The notes under the pieces were generated by a model. That model was not told the DNA's origin, made no database searches, and saw only the letters and a list, made by a program, of their open reading frames with translations. A DNA stretch of 64,000 nt from Anas platyrhynchos (Eukaryota; Chordata; Aves; Anseriformes; Anatidae), in the NCBI RefSeq assembly GCF_047663525.1, contig NC_092601.1, positions 18,375,501-18,439,500 on the forward strand, read 5' to 3'. Position 1 is the stretch's first letter. Every line of letters begins with the position of its first letter. Shown piece after piece: positions 49,701 through 60,289 of this stretch. The translations under genes and the position numbers were made by a program.

Positions 49701-52700
49701 TTCCTCAGTGCTACCCAGGCTCGAAGCAGAACACAAGCCCTGTGCTTTCGCATTTTGGCTCTGACCACCCCAATTAAGACAGCTGTCAAAGAGCAGACAG
49801 ACACCCAGCATATCCCAGGCAATACACACGTCTGAGCCATGCCAATGTTACCACGAGAACTCACACCAGCTAACAGGAGCCAGAGGGACTGTGGCTCATA
49901 GGGCAGGAAAAGGGGAAAAGACGTAGTTAAGCCATCCACTACTTCCAAGAAATGTTAAAACAGTAAAAAACAAAAAACACCACACCAGTCCACCTCCAAG
50001 CTGTGAGATGAATGGGAGATGCCCTCAGCCAAGTCCTGCAGACCACTCCCTTTACCTTGAGCGTTGTCAGGTGAGACACCTTCTGTGTCAGAGCTCCAAC
50101 TCTGCTGTCCCCGCCGTACACGCGCAGCCCCGTCTCCATCTTAACGAGCTTCTCGTTTCCTCCAGCATGGTCCCTGGAAGGTCAGAACAAGGGATTTTGG
50201 TAAGGATGAACACAAATTTATCTTAACTCATATTGCAACAGTAACCTCCAAGCGATCATTTCTGATCAACTAGTCTCCCCATATCCTGACATCCAACACC
50301 GTCCTATCAAAGAGCATGCTACGTCAGCACTAGTGGAGATAGTTTCTTTATATGCCAGTTAAGTGAGTGCTGGTGGCTGTAGAGAAGCACATTCAGGAAG
50401 GATTTCTAAATACGACCTTGGTCACTGTCTCTCCAACAACCCCCTCAGTTTCACACCTGGTTGGGAAACACCGGCCTCAGAGGATCAGAGTCACCTCTCC
50501 AGTAACTGGGGCACTGGGATGACTGGGATAACAGTTATTGATTCAGTGGCACCACCACGACCCATGGGAGAGGTTATTCAGGTTCAGCACTGCAAAACTG
50601 CTAAAGCAAAACATTCATCTCTACGTCCGTGGCAGAGTTAATCTGCAACCCAGGTAATCTTCCCACAGCTGCTGACTAAGTATCGTGCCGCAGAGACATG
50701 CCCCAGCAACTCAGCGTTGCACTCCACAGCTACCTGCACGTTTATCCCACTGACCAGCTAAAAGAAGTCAGCATTTTGAAGGTTAAAGGCTCTAACACAG
50801 AGAACTCGTAGTCTAAACAATGTGCCTGGTCATAGCAAGAATTACTCATATAAAGTCTGGCTTGACTCCAGGCACAGGAAGACTTTCCCATCTTTGTTGT
50901 GCACTCGGCTACTTCGTACTGATTTCTCTGCACTTCACTTCCTCGTGTGCTCACCATGCCTCTGGACCAGGTAAGGACCAGACTGTCCCCCAGAGCAATG
51001 CAAAAAAACAAACAGCATTTGGGATAGCCTGGGTGTGCCCAGTCTGCTAGCACCTGGACATCTTCTAGGAGAGATCTTGACACACAACTTCAAAGCAGCC
51101 CTTTACCAACCTCAGACTGAGGGAGTGTCTTCCTTTGCCTCACTAATTATCTTGCTACTGTGCTTTCAAGTCTATGCTAACGCTTGATCAGTCGTAGCTC
51201 CAAGCTGTCTGGTCAAATAAGAGCAAGGAACAGCCATAGCAACTGTCCCCCACGGGCACACAACGGTGTGCTGATTTGAGCCATCCTCTCTTAGAGCCTT
51301 CTTACTCCATTTATCCCTCTCCTACCTTGTAAAGGAAGATTTGGGAGGACTGTCTGCTCCAGCTGAGCCACCAACAGTATGAGAAAGCATCACTGCCAAA
51401 GCAGTTAAGAAGGAAAGGCAATGACCAAGGCCCAGATGCAAGGATGAACTCTCACCACTGGAGCCTTTCCTCTTTGCTCCTGTCCTCACATCTGCACTCT
51501 GAATTCAGGCCCACTGGGACACCCAGGGACCTGTGTCCCTGCACAGAGTCGGCATCCTGGTGTCCGACAGGCCAAGGGGCACTGCCCGAGCTCTGATCCA
51601 GAAGAGAGACAATTATTAACTGCTTGTGTTAATGCAGAGGAAAGGGGGATCCCACTACAGCAGATGAAGTTACCAGTGATGGTGTGTGGTCAGGACAGTG
51701 GTCAGCTTCACGCCATGCTTTTTGACTGCATCCAAAACCTGCAGACACAGGCACGAGGAGAGCATTAGAACTCACATGAAGCAACTTAACAGCACACCTG
51801 GTACCTGTGTGCAACCACTACAGGGTTTGAGAGCCACACGTGCATGCAATCACCCCAGCAACTTTGCAGAGAGCCCAGCCCTCTTCAAGCAGTCACTACA
51901 GATCAGGACACGAGGTCTCTGATCCAGCCAGGCCACGACTAAACCCTCAGTCCCATTTCCTCTTTTCTGCACAAGAGCAAACACGGGGAAGGAACAAAAT
52001 CAGGTCAGGAGCTCTCCAAGTCAGGGAGAAGCTGCCTGTGCTCTGAAGCTCAGTGAAGCTTTATCTGCACGCAGGAGAGGCCAGCATTTCCTGCCTTTCC
52101 CCAAGCCTGAGTCAGCCCGTGACTAATTCCCTCATGTACGTGGCAGCCTGGAAGCATCTCCCGGAGAAGCAGCCCGCTCCCGGGGGCAGCGGACAGCATT
52201 ACCTTCTGGGGCTGCACGGGATCAACTATTGCGGCCTCCTTCGTCTCCTCGTCGATGAGGAGGTACATGTAGTTGTCTGTGAGGGCCGGGAGGAGCTCCA
52301 CCTTCATGTCGGCTTGCGTGACCGTCTTCGACTTCCTCTGCTCGTGCTCTGTGTGCAGGAAGAAAGCTCGCAGCCACACGGGACCTGGGGAGCCAAAAAC
52401 AGCCAGACTTCAGGTTAGCCCTGGGAGGGGTAAAAGTAGGACAGCACAGCAGGTCTGTGGGCAAGGAGAAGGGCATGCACAGCCCAACCTGCCTCCTTCA
52501 GAGGAGAAGAGGAGAGCAGCCACCACGGGACAAAGCGTTAGTGCCTGGCTGTGTCACCCTGTGCCCTGCAGCATGGGAGGATCTTGGTGCTCTGCAGCTT
52601 CTGAGAAAGGGATGGGACTCTGCTCCTAGGGATGTACTCATGCAGGCGAAACGCTGTGCCTTGGTTGGAGAGGTTTCAAGGGGCAGGAAAGCAGAACAGA

Positions 52701-55700
52701 GAGGGAGCACTTGGGCAAAGGTCAGCCTGAGACAATGACTTTGCAAAAAAAAAAAAAAAAAAAAGCACAAAATGCCATGTTACAACCAAAAGGGAGAAGA
52801 AAAAAAAAAAAAAAAGAAATACAGATACTGCTAGAACAGAAATATCTGGTTCATTAATTGGGGAAATCACTTCTTACGTAGTGCCACGGAGAGAGGGGAG
52901 GTTCTCTGCGTGGAAGGCCAGGCTCCCTGCCTGGCAGATACCAGGCATGCACTGCAGGAAGGGTTCTTGCTCACGGACTACCTTGATGCAACAGCAGTGC
53001 TTCCCTATTTGCTTTTGGTTAAATGTTTAATCAAATCCAAGTAGAAAATCTGATTCTGGATGCAAATAACCTGGGCTCCTTTTTTCCCCCCCACTCTTTA
53101 ACTCACAGACGCACAGTTCTTAAAGAAGCAACTGAGTCATAAGAAGCTCTGCCATAAAAAAAGGGAAGGAAAACAAAGACAACGAGGCCTTCCACTGCCA
53201 GCAACCCACAGCACAGGCCTGGGTCCATGCGCATGCAGGGTGAGAGACACGAGCCTCTACAAATCACGCATCAGTTGTCCTCAAACCCCAAGGCCCCCAC
53301 ATGCCACTGAAGGTGCCTGCGTTGCTCTGAATCATGCTGGCTCAGCTCCTGGTTCATTTTGCACCACTGCCTCCAGCCCTAATGCTCCGCACTTGGTGCT
53401 TGGTAACCTCCATGGGTGCCAAAGGGAGGGGTGATAATTCTCTTATCAGCCTGGCCCACTCTCAGAACAGCTCGGTCCTGATAAGAGGCAGCTTCAGGGA
53501 GCAGAGGCCCCGCAGGCTGCCTGCAGCCCACCCGGAGCTCCAGAGGCTGACCCACAGAGTGCTGCAAAGCCAGGACCAAAGCTCCCACTGTGCATGCAGC
53601 TGCAAACCCAGCACAGGGGTGGCAGCACCCCTAGGGCCCCTCCAGTACCACTATCCTGCCCAGAACATCTTCCCCTTCTGCATCACTACCTCGCCTGCTT
53701 GTACTGGGAAGGAGGCACGGAGGGGAGATGGGGGTAAAATTAAATGCAAAAAAAATAATCCCAAGGCACAACAGTGTAGGCATGCTCTGGGTATTTGACA
53801 CAGAAGGCACGTAGTGTTAAAGAAAGCATCCATACCTGCCAAGTGGTCCTTAGGGGCAGAAAAGTCCTTTTTTAAAAAAAAAAAAAAGAAAAAGAGAGAA
53901 TAACAAATCCTTACTATTACTTGATAGGAACAAAAAGTAATCGCTCCTCAACTGCTCTAGCATAACATGGAGCACTTTGCCTGTGGATGTAATCAGTCAC
54001 AAGAGCTACGTTTACTGTATGTTTGTTTGCAGAGTAGATGCAAACTGGAAAAAAAAAAAAAAACAACAAAACAAAACCACAACCCTAGCTTGAACTCAAA
54101 GGAATTATTCACATAGTTACAAAGCTTTCTTCCTATGAACCATTTTTAATCTTGGCCATGATCCTCAAGACTCTTTTCATGTTTCACTCAGGATTCGTGC
54201 ACAACAAACAAACAAACTACCCCACACACGGAAATGTTTTCTGAGATGCGATCTAAACAAAGGGACGAGAAAGCGTCCAGGCCACATGAAACTCATTCTG
54301 ACTCCCATCTGCAGCTGAGCTGCACCTCTCCGGTCTGCCCATTCAAGGCGCACACCAAAAGCTCTCACGCACACCCAGCACCGCTCGTAAGAGAGCAGCA
54401 GGCTCAGCCCCAGCCCTGTTCATGCAATTCCCCAGGCAGTGCCTAGCCCCTGCTCTGCCCCAGCACCTAACCAAATGGGCTCATTTCGAGATCACTGTGA
54501 TGCACGCAGGGCTCCTCCAAAATTAAGGTCCAATAATTTCATTTTCGCTCATTCTATACCACATCCCTGCTGACTCGATGCCTGAAGCACATGGGAAGCA
54601 CTGATGGTAACACATGCATGCTCGAGGTTAGGGGCAAGCGGTCAGCAGCACAGGTTAGTAATAGGTTACTGCAGTAAGGGGGTGCTTTATACACTTTCTC
54701 CACAGTATTTTGTTTTACTCTTTTTTTAATTACAGCAAAGAGCGGAAAATTCCTCTTTCAGATGTGGCTGTCAGACACGAAAGCGACCGCACATGCATTC
54801 CCAGATGTACATCCCTGCATTGCCACATCAGTAGAAACACCACGTTCACTTTTTAATGTGCAGATATTTTTGGACACCGGGAGAGCTCACGTTGGCTGCA
54901 CACCCCCGGGGAGCAGCAGCTCGCAGGACGCCCACCCGTGCACACCCTGCAAGGGGGAAATTCGGTCTGCCAGCCCCTCGGTTTGCTCGTTCCCAATATA
55001 GCATCAGGGTTTCCATGCCTGGCACTAACTCCCAAGGGTTCTTGCTCATAAGGCCAGGTCTTAAAACTGGAGTGATGCAAAAGGCCTCCGGCAAGACCCG
55101 CCCGAGACACTGTCAAGCCCCAGCCCAAGCTGCAATTCAAAGAGACGCTTTCAGAATTTAGGCCGCAAGTTTAAATGCACAGCCCAGCCTTTTTTTTTTT
55201 TTAACATTATTGATACAATTTCTCATTGTGCTCTGTTAAAATTCCAGCTCCCAGCCCTCTGTTCCCCAGATCCACAACCAGCGCCCGTGGCAGCCCAGGA
55301 ACTCCAGGAGCCTCCAAGATCAGTTATCAGTAGAAAAGAAAAAAATAAAAAAAATAAAAAAAAATAAAAAAAAAAGCAAACCAACCACCACCAGAGCCAG
55401 GCTCCAGCTAAGCAGATACTGACCTACTTGGGGCTGTGAGTCAGCTTAAAAAGCTCTGCGCACCCCTGAGTGGGCAAAGGAGAAGAGAAGCCACCGTCAA
55501 ACTGCTGCTCCTGGGGGGGGGAGACCCCCAGATACCCCCGTCCCCCTCGGGGCCTCAACACCCCCAAAGCCTCCTGCCCAGCCCCGGAGGAAGGGGGACC
55601 CCTCGGGTGTCAGGGGACCCCCCCTAAGCAAGGGGGACCCCCGGCCGCCCCCCTCCCAAGGGCAGCCTCCGGCCGCCCCCCAGCTCCGTGCCCGGCGGGG

Positions 55701-55800
55701 CAGGTGGGCTCCGGCCGAGCCTCCCTCCCCACGTACCGGCTCGGAGCAGGGCCCCAGCTCGCAAGGCGGTGCCGAGGCTCCGCCAGCCCCCGCCGCGCAT
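46704..55800 (-). CDS. HAGH: Hydroxyacylglutathione hydrolase (glyoxalase II), 9 exons
   Basis: Second enzyme of the glyoxalase pathway: hydrolyses S-D-lactoylglutathione to D-lactate and glutathione with a binuclear metal centre. Exons in transcript order: 55737-55800, 52203-52384, 51674-51738, 50056-50173, 48884-48992, 48134-48237, 47576-47677, 47350-47429, 46704-46803. They total 924 nt, giving 307 residues (human 308). The first exon, [19 protein letters not shown], is Arg-rich without acids and leads into [10 protein letters not shown], a mitochondrial presequence. Metal ligands: THHHWDH (split across the exon 3/4 junction), CHTSGH, GDTLF and CGHEYT. The Arg/Lys pair in AIRKEKD is kept. 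GCGKFFEG has Phe where human has a substrate-contacting Tyr (GKFYEG). It is divergent from FAHD1 and tandem with HAGHL; exons 3-8 match HAGHL exons 2-7 in length exactly. Confidence 0.98.
52305..52307 (-). promoter_or_regulatory. HAGH: Internal start codon for cytosolic HAGH
   Basis: An in-frame ATG at codon 48 (context GCCGACATGAAGG) begins [16 protein letters not shown]. Starting here gives 260 residues, the length of human cytosolic glyoxalase II, which is made from the matching second AUG of the same mRNA. Conservation of the site and exact length support dual mitochondrial/cytosolic expression. Confidence 0.75.
52385..55736. other. HAGH: HAGH intron 1
   Basis: A 3.35-kb intron with no nested gene I can support. 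It carries several A-rich runs (about 52745-52764, 52800-52815, 53875-53890, 54047-54063, 55335-55376), the last with repeated AAAAAAAT units. Its 5' end is part of the CpG-rich promoter region. Confidence 0.6.
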
Positions 55801-56007
55801 GGTGCAGGCCCGGCCCGGCCCGGCCCGGTTACCTTCGCTCCCCGCCCCGGGAGGAGGAGGAGGAGGAGGAGGAGGAGGAAGCGGCAGCCCCCAGCGGCCA
55901 GCCCCGGTGTACAACGGGGGCGGCGCTGAGCCCGCCCGGCCCCTCTTTGCACACCCGGGCCAGGCCCTTTTTTATTTTTTTTTTCTTTATTTATTTTTAT
56001 TTTTTTT

Positions 56008-56048
<41 letters not shown>

Positions 56049-56208
56049 CCAGCCCTGTGAAGGGGCTGGGTGAGGAGGCGGAGGTACGCGGCCTGGCCCT
56101 GGGAGGCAGCAGGCAGGGGAAGGAAGGAAGAAACACGGAGCTGGATTTGTGGCTCCCAGCCCGGCAAGGACACCCCAAGGGCACCCCGGGGAAGGAGCCG
56201 CCGAGCTC
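55801..56208. promoter_or_regulatory. Bidirectional HAGH/FAHD1 promoter region
   Basis: Only 408 bp separate the divergent start codons of HAGH (minus) and FAHD1 (plus). Both flanks are CpG-rich and TATA-less. The HAGH side carries a (GGA) run of about ten units at 55849-55880, which is CCT in the HAGH leader. The centre is split by a long T tract (55968-56046). The same head-to-head arrangement exists in human. Promoter activity is inferred. Confidence 0.7.
55968..56046 (+). repeat. 79-bp T-rich tract inside the bidirectional promoter
   Basis: Nearly uninterrupted T with a few A and C, ending in a run of more than 30 T. It stands out against flanking DNA that is mainly G and C. Rigid poly(dA:dT) of this length is known to exclude nucleosomes; whether it does so here is inference. 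The length may be affected by sequencing or assembly. Confidence 0.85.
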
Positions 56209-56880
56209 ATGGCCTCGTCCCGGCCCTTGTCTCGCTTCTGGGAGTGGGGCAGGAACATCGTCTGCGTGGGGCGCAACTATGCCGAGCACGCCAAGGAGAT
56301 GGGCAGCGCGCCGCCCGCACAGCCCCTCTTCTTCCTCAAGCCTTCCTCTGCCTACCTGCGGGAGGGATCCCCCATCCTCCGGCCTTACTACTGCGCCAGC
56401 CTGCACCATGAAGTGGAGCTGGGGGTGGTGATCGGGAAGAGAGCCCAGGCCGTGACCCAGGAGGCTGCTATGGAGCATGTGGCAGGCTACGCGCTGTGCT
56501 TGGACATGACCGCCAGGGACACGCAGGAGGAGTGTAAAAAGAAAGGTTTGCCCTGGACCTTGGCCAAAGCCTTCAACACGTCCTGCCCGGTGAGTGAATT
56601 TGTGCCCAAGGAGAAGATCCCGGACCCTCACAAGCTGAAGATCTGGCTGAAGGTGAATGGAAAGCTGAGGCAGGAGGGGGAGACCTCCTCTATGATCTTC
56701 TCCATCCCCTACCTGATCAGCTACATCAGCGAAATTGTCACCCTGGAAGAAGGGGATTTGATTCTGACAGGGACTCCCGAAGGAGTTGGGTCTGTGCAAG
56801 TAAACGATGAGATAGAGGCTGGGATAACCGACGTCCTGTCCATGCGGTTCAAGGTGGCACAACAAATGCGTCGCTCCTAA
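56209..56880 (+). CDS. FAHD1: FAHD1, acylpyruvase / oxaloacetate decarboxylase, single exon
   Basis: Fumarylacetoacetate-hydrolase-fold enzyme of mitochondria: cleaves acylpyruvates and decarboxylates oxaloacetate. It is one uninterrupted exon of 223 codons plus stop. It begins MASSRPLSRFWEWGRNIVC, matching human ...MAASRPLSRFWEWGKNIVC. The FAH core is complete: VGRNYAEH, PLFFLKPSSAY, HHEVELGVVIGK and LCLDMTARD. Metal ligands fall at Glu68, Glu70 and Asp99. The later blocks GLPWTLAKAF, FVPKEKIPDPHKLK, GETSSMIFSIPYLISYIS and ILTGTPEGVG are all typical. The start has a reasonable Kozak context (GAGCTCATGG); no upstream in-frame ATG is seen. It shares its promoter region with HAGH and converges on MEIOB. 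Confidence 0.98.
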   Translation: MASSRPLSRFWEWGRNIVCVGRNYAEHAKEMGSAPPAQPLFFLKPSSAYLREGSPILRPYYCASLHHEVELGVVIGKRAQAVTQEAAMEHVAGYALCLDMTARDTQEECKKKGLPWTLAKAFNTSCPVSEFVPKEKIPDPHKLKIWLKVNGKLRQEGETSSMIFSIPYLISYISEIVTLEEGDLILTGTPEGVGSVQVNDEIEAGITDVLSMRFKVAQQMRRS

Positions 56881-57475
56881 CCAAGAGCACGGCTGGGATC
56901 CCTGTCTGCATAGGAAATGGCTCTTTGGGAGTAACCAGCGAACAAAGAGACACACAAACTGTCCCGCGAATTAAATTTATATGGCCTAAGCATCTACTGG
57001 ACTCTCAGGTGTCAAGGACACATAGCTTATGAGTTCTAAAGACCTTTGGCCGAAACAACCTCATTTCCACACAGGTTTCAGCCTCCTCTGAGGCTGTACA
57101 GCGGAGGCCAGGCCAGGAGTCCAACCCAGCGTGGGGCAGCCGGTTAATACCTAAACGGTACCTTGGAACTTTCTGTGCAGACTGTGCTGGGAGACAAAAA
57201 CAGGGCAGGAAATGCAGCAGCAAGACTCTCGCTGTGTGTGCAAGCCCTTCTGTTCTAGATATTGACTTAAAATTAAAAAATAAAAAATTAAACGTTAAAA
57301 TGGTGATGTATGGAAAGTGCTCTGGGGTCCTGGTGAGGACTGCAGCTCTCCCTGTGGTACCTGCTTGTTAGTAGGAAGGCTTCCATGTCCTGGCTCCCAG
57401 GTCCCCCATATGCTCAGCCTCCTTGCGCAGAGGTATTAAAGTAGCAAGAACGTACACGATGAGAAATAAAAGTTT
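56881..57475 (+). other. FAHD1: FAHD1 3' UTR candidates
   Basis: Two plus-strand poly(A)-type signals follow FAHD1: ATTAAA near 56971 (about 90 bp after the stop) and AATAAA at 57465-57470 (about 590 bp after). Either could end the transcript. Confidence 0.5.
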
Positions 57476-59890
57476 AACCTGAGGTCTGGAATCCACCCAG
57501 GGTGTGAAGCCACATGCCCTGGCAGCTGTCAGGGTGGGGTTGTTGCAGCTTGGGGTGCTCCAAGGGCTGGCTCATGGGTGACCAAACAGCGGTCAGAGGT
57601 GCTCTGCTCCTGGGTGCTGGGGCCCATCATCACTGGGGAGCTGCAACAGAAAAGAGCTGTGGTGAAACATGGGAAAGCCTGTGGGGAAAGGTGCCTTTGC
57701 AAAGCACTGGATGTGTTTTCATCATTATAGTGAATAATCTATAAAACCATAGATATCAAGGGGGGTTAAATAATCCCTTTGTAGGCCACCACTTTGAAAG
57801 TTACCCTTGGGCATTCTCAAAGCCCAGGTTCACATGTTGTGTGGGGTGGGGGCTCCTTTCAGTGGTTTTATTTCCAAGATCGAGGATTTGGGGTTATAAA
57901 TAAAAATTAGGAGCTAAGGCCCACCCATCCTATATGAAATCAAAGATGCATATGCAACAGTAAACCAAGAATTACAGCTTCAGAAAGAATCTCTTTCCTC
58001 AGAGTATTCTGCAATATAAAGATGTTTGCTTTTCACAGTAGTTTCATGATTCCTCCATGCGTTTTTCAAGTGTACAAATTAAAAGAGGATTGCTTTCCCT
58101 CCCACTCCAAGGGGCGTTATGCAGCAGAAGTGTTCCAGATGCCTGGCAGATCTTTTTCTTAAACTAAGCTTTAAATATACTTCTAAAAGTAAAATAATAC
58201 AAAAGATCAAGAATAAAGAAGCCCATTGGTAAAGATCAGCAGTAAACTTGCCTTAACTTTCACTGATTTAAATGTATTTTATCAAAATCTAACTGCAGCA
58301 ATTACCATTACTTACATAACACAGTGCAAGTTGAAGGGTTTTTTTAAAAATATTTCCAGCTGTTAAAAAGCCACATCATGTAACTTCTCCTGTTTCCAAA
58401 CTCCAACTGATCTTACGCTCTCGACCAGTTTACATGACAGTGAGCTCTCTTTCAAATCAAAGGAGTGACAAAACAAGTTATAAAATATTAATAAAAAACC
58501 TCTCCCCATGAACATCAGAACTTACCATTTTCAAAGGCTGCACAGTCATCCAATTTCTAAGAAAAACAGATGGATTTTTTTATTTTTTTTTAATAATAGT
58601 TGTGAATGCTGAAGTGAAATGCTGAAGCCAGATCTTAATAACTGCTAGAAGTTTTGTTTCAAAATGTACATTCGAAGTTTTACGGAACAAATTATGGCAG
58701 CCCAAAGACAAGTATCTCTGTGAAAGAGCAGTGTGGTCCAGTATACTGCCAATCATATGGTAAAAGAAAGCAGAACATGTTGTATAACAAAACATGTATT
58801 TTTTTCTATCAATTTCTATTTTGCTTGTCCAGCTGCATGCATCTTAAGCACATCACTGCATGCCCAAACACCACCAGGTACTAATCCTGCCAACACATAC
58901 ACATCTCAATTCTCTGCATTTCAACATCAGCCAATGGCTTAAAGCACGTGTAAAAGTTTTTTATGATGAGACCTTATAATAACTAAATGCTGTGAACATA
59001 ATTCAGATTTTACGTAAACAACGCTTAAGGAATCAAGGCCAATTGAAATAAACATTCAGCTATTACTTCTGAACAAAACCAGCCTCTGCCTTATAGAAAT
59101 CAAAATGTTCCTTGAGTCAGTGGGAATGCTGTGCTCTGAATTTTGTTGCAGCTCAATGAAAAGCTGGGCCAAACAGCAAAGTGAGCAAAGCGAGCTGGTC
59201 TGAACAGAGAATTTAGGGTGAATAATTCTGATGGAAAAAGGATGGAACTTGCTCTCTTTACTGTTTCCTTTCCTTTGTGCCTGTAAAACATTACTGTCTA
59301 TGGCAACAGCAACAATGCAGTATTTGTAATTAGGTCTTAAACACTGTGTACCGATTGCAGAGCTGAGTTGTGATTAAAATTATTGGAAGCATTCAACACT
59401 TTCCAGATGTAACAGCTAATAGTCTGCAGTTGTTATTGTTGCAACAGCAGAGATGCAGTGACCCAACACATGCAATATTTGTACATTTAAACCTTTGTTC
59501 TGACTCACAAAAGTGCAAAGGTGCAATGTGAGTGTACTGATTGTCAAAATTCACTGTTTCTGCTATTGCTTCCTTTCTGCCATAGTGTTTAGACAAAAAA
59601 TAAAAATATCTGGAGAAGGGCAAAATGTACATACCTGGGTTCTTTCTGTTCAGCTAAAAACTGGGAAGGAAGAATTACTTTCTTTTCTGCCACCTACAGT
59701 CTTAACTTGTTTTGTTGATTGTCAGCAGTCCCTGGTAATTATTAGTCTGTTCTAATAAAACTTAGCCTGTCCTAAAGAAAAGCAGCCTTGTAAAAATCTT
59801 GGCTATTTCCAACCCCCTGCAGTTGCCGAAAGTTCCGTGTTTAGACTTAACAATGTACACCACAAATGCAGGCAGTACTTGAAAGGGGAT
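57476..59890. other. Intergenic stretch between FAHD1 and MEIOB 3' ends
   Basis: AT-rich DNA with no gene, LINE or RNA I can recognise. Short open frames on both strands look random. Confidence 0.5.
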
Positions 59891-59894
59891 AGTC

Positions 59895-59916
59895 TTTATT
59901 TATTTATTTATTTATT
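59895..59916 (-). other. MEIOB: MEIOB poly(A) signal cluster in a TTTA repeat
   Basis: A (TTTA)5 microsatellite on the plus strand reads as overlapping AATAAA signals on the minus strand, about 375 bp downstream of the MEIOB stop. It is the first canonical signal after MEIOB. Confidence 0.6.
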
Positions 59917-60057
59917 GAAACAACACAGAAGTAGCACAAAAGTAGCATAGCAGTTAAACAAAGCACAAGAGATTTGTCTTGTATAATTGTTATTTCTGAT
60001 TTTTTCAAGTGTTTTCTAAACTGAGTGAAGAAAGCATCTACTACCCTCCCCCTCTCT

Positions 60058-60082
60058 CCTCCCCCCACCCCCCCCCCCCCAC
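60058..60082 (+). repeat. C-rich homopolymer in MEIOB 3' region
   Basis: A run of about 20 C broken by one A, inside AT-rich DNA. In the MEIOB transcript it would be G-rich and prone to a G-quadruplex in the 3' UTR. Confidence 0.75.
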
Positions 60083-60289
60083 ACCAAAGGGATGAATTCA
60101 GCAGAACTAACTTTTCTTAGTCTACTTTTCAAAGTACAATCACTAGAAAAAAATATCACCACAGAAGACCACTTAAAACAACTAGTAATGCATATTCCTT
60201 TTCTACCATCAGGACATACTCAGCAAAATACTCCAACAATCTTCTACCTCTAATAATATAGTGAGGAAATGGTCTTTTCCCAGCTGTTA

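Noticed and set aside
56149-56208. N-terminal extension of the FAHD1 frame
   Set aside because: The frame is open but the codon there is GTG, not ATG. The ATG at 56209 matches the human N-terminus.
55497-56276. 259-codon minus-strand frame and 322-codon frame (55987-56955) around HAGH/FAHD1
   Set aside because: They are antisense shadows of FAHD1 and of the GC-rich promoter, including poly-Lys from the T tract.
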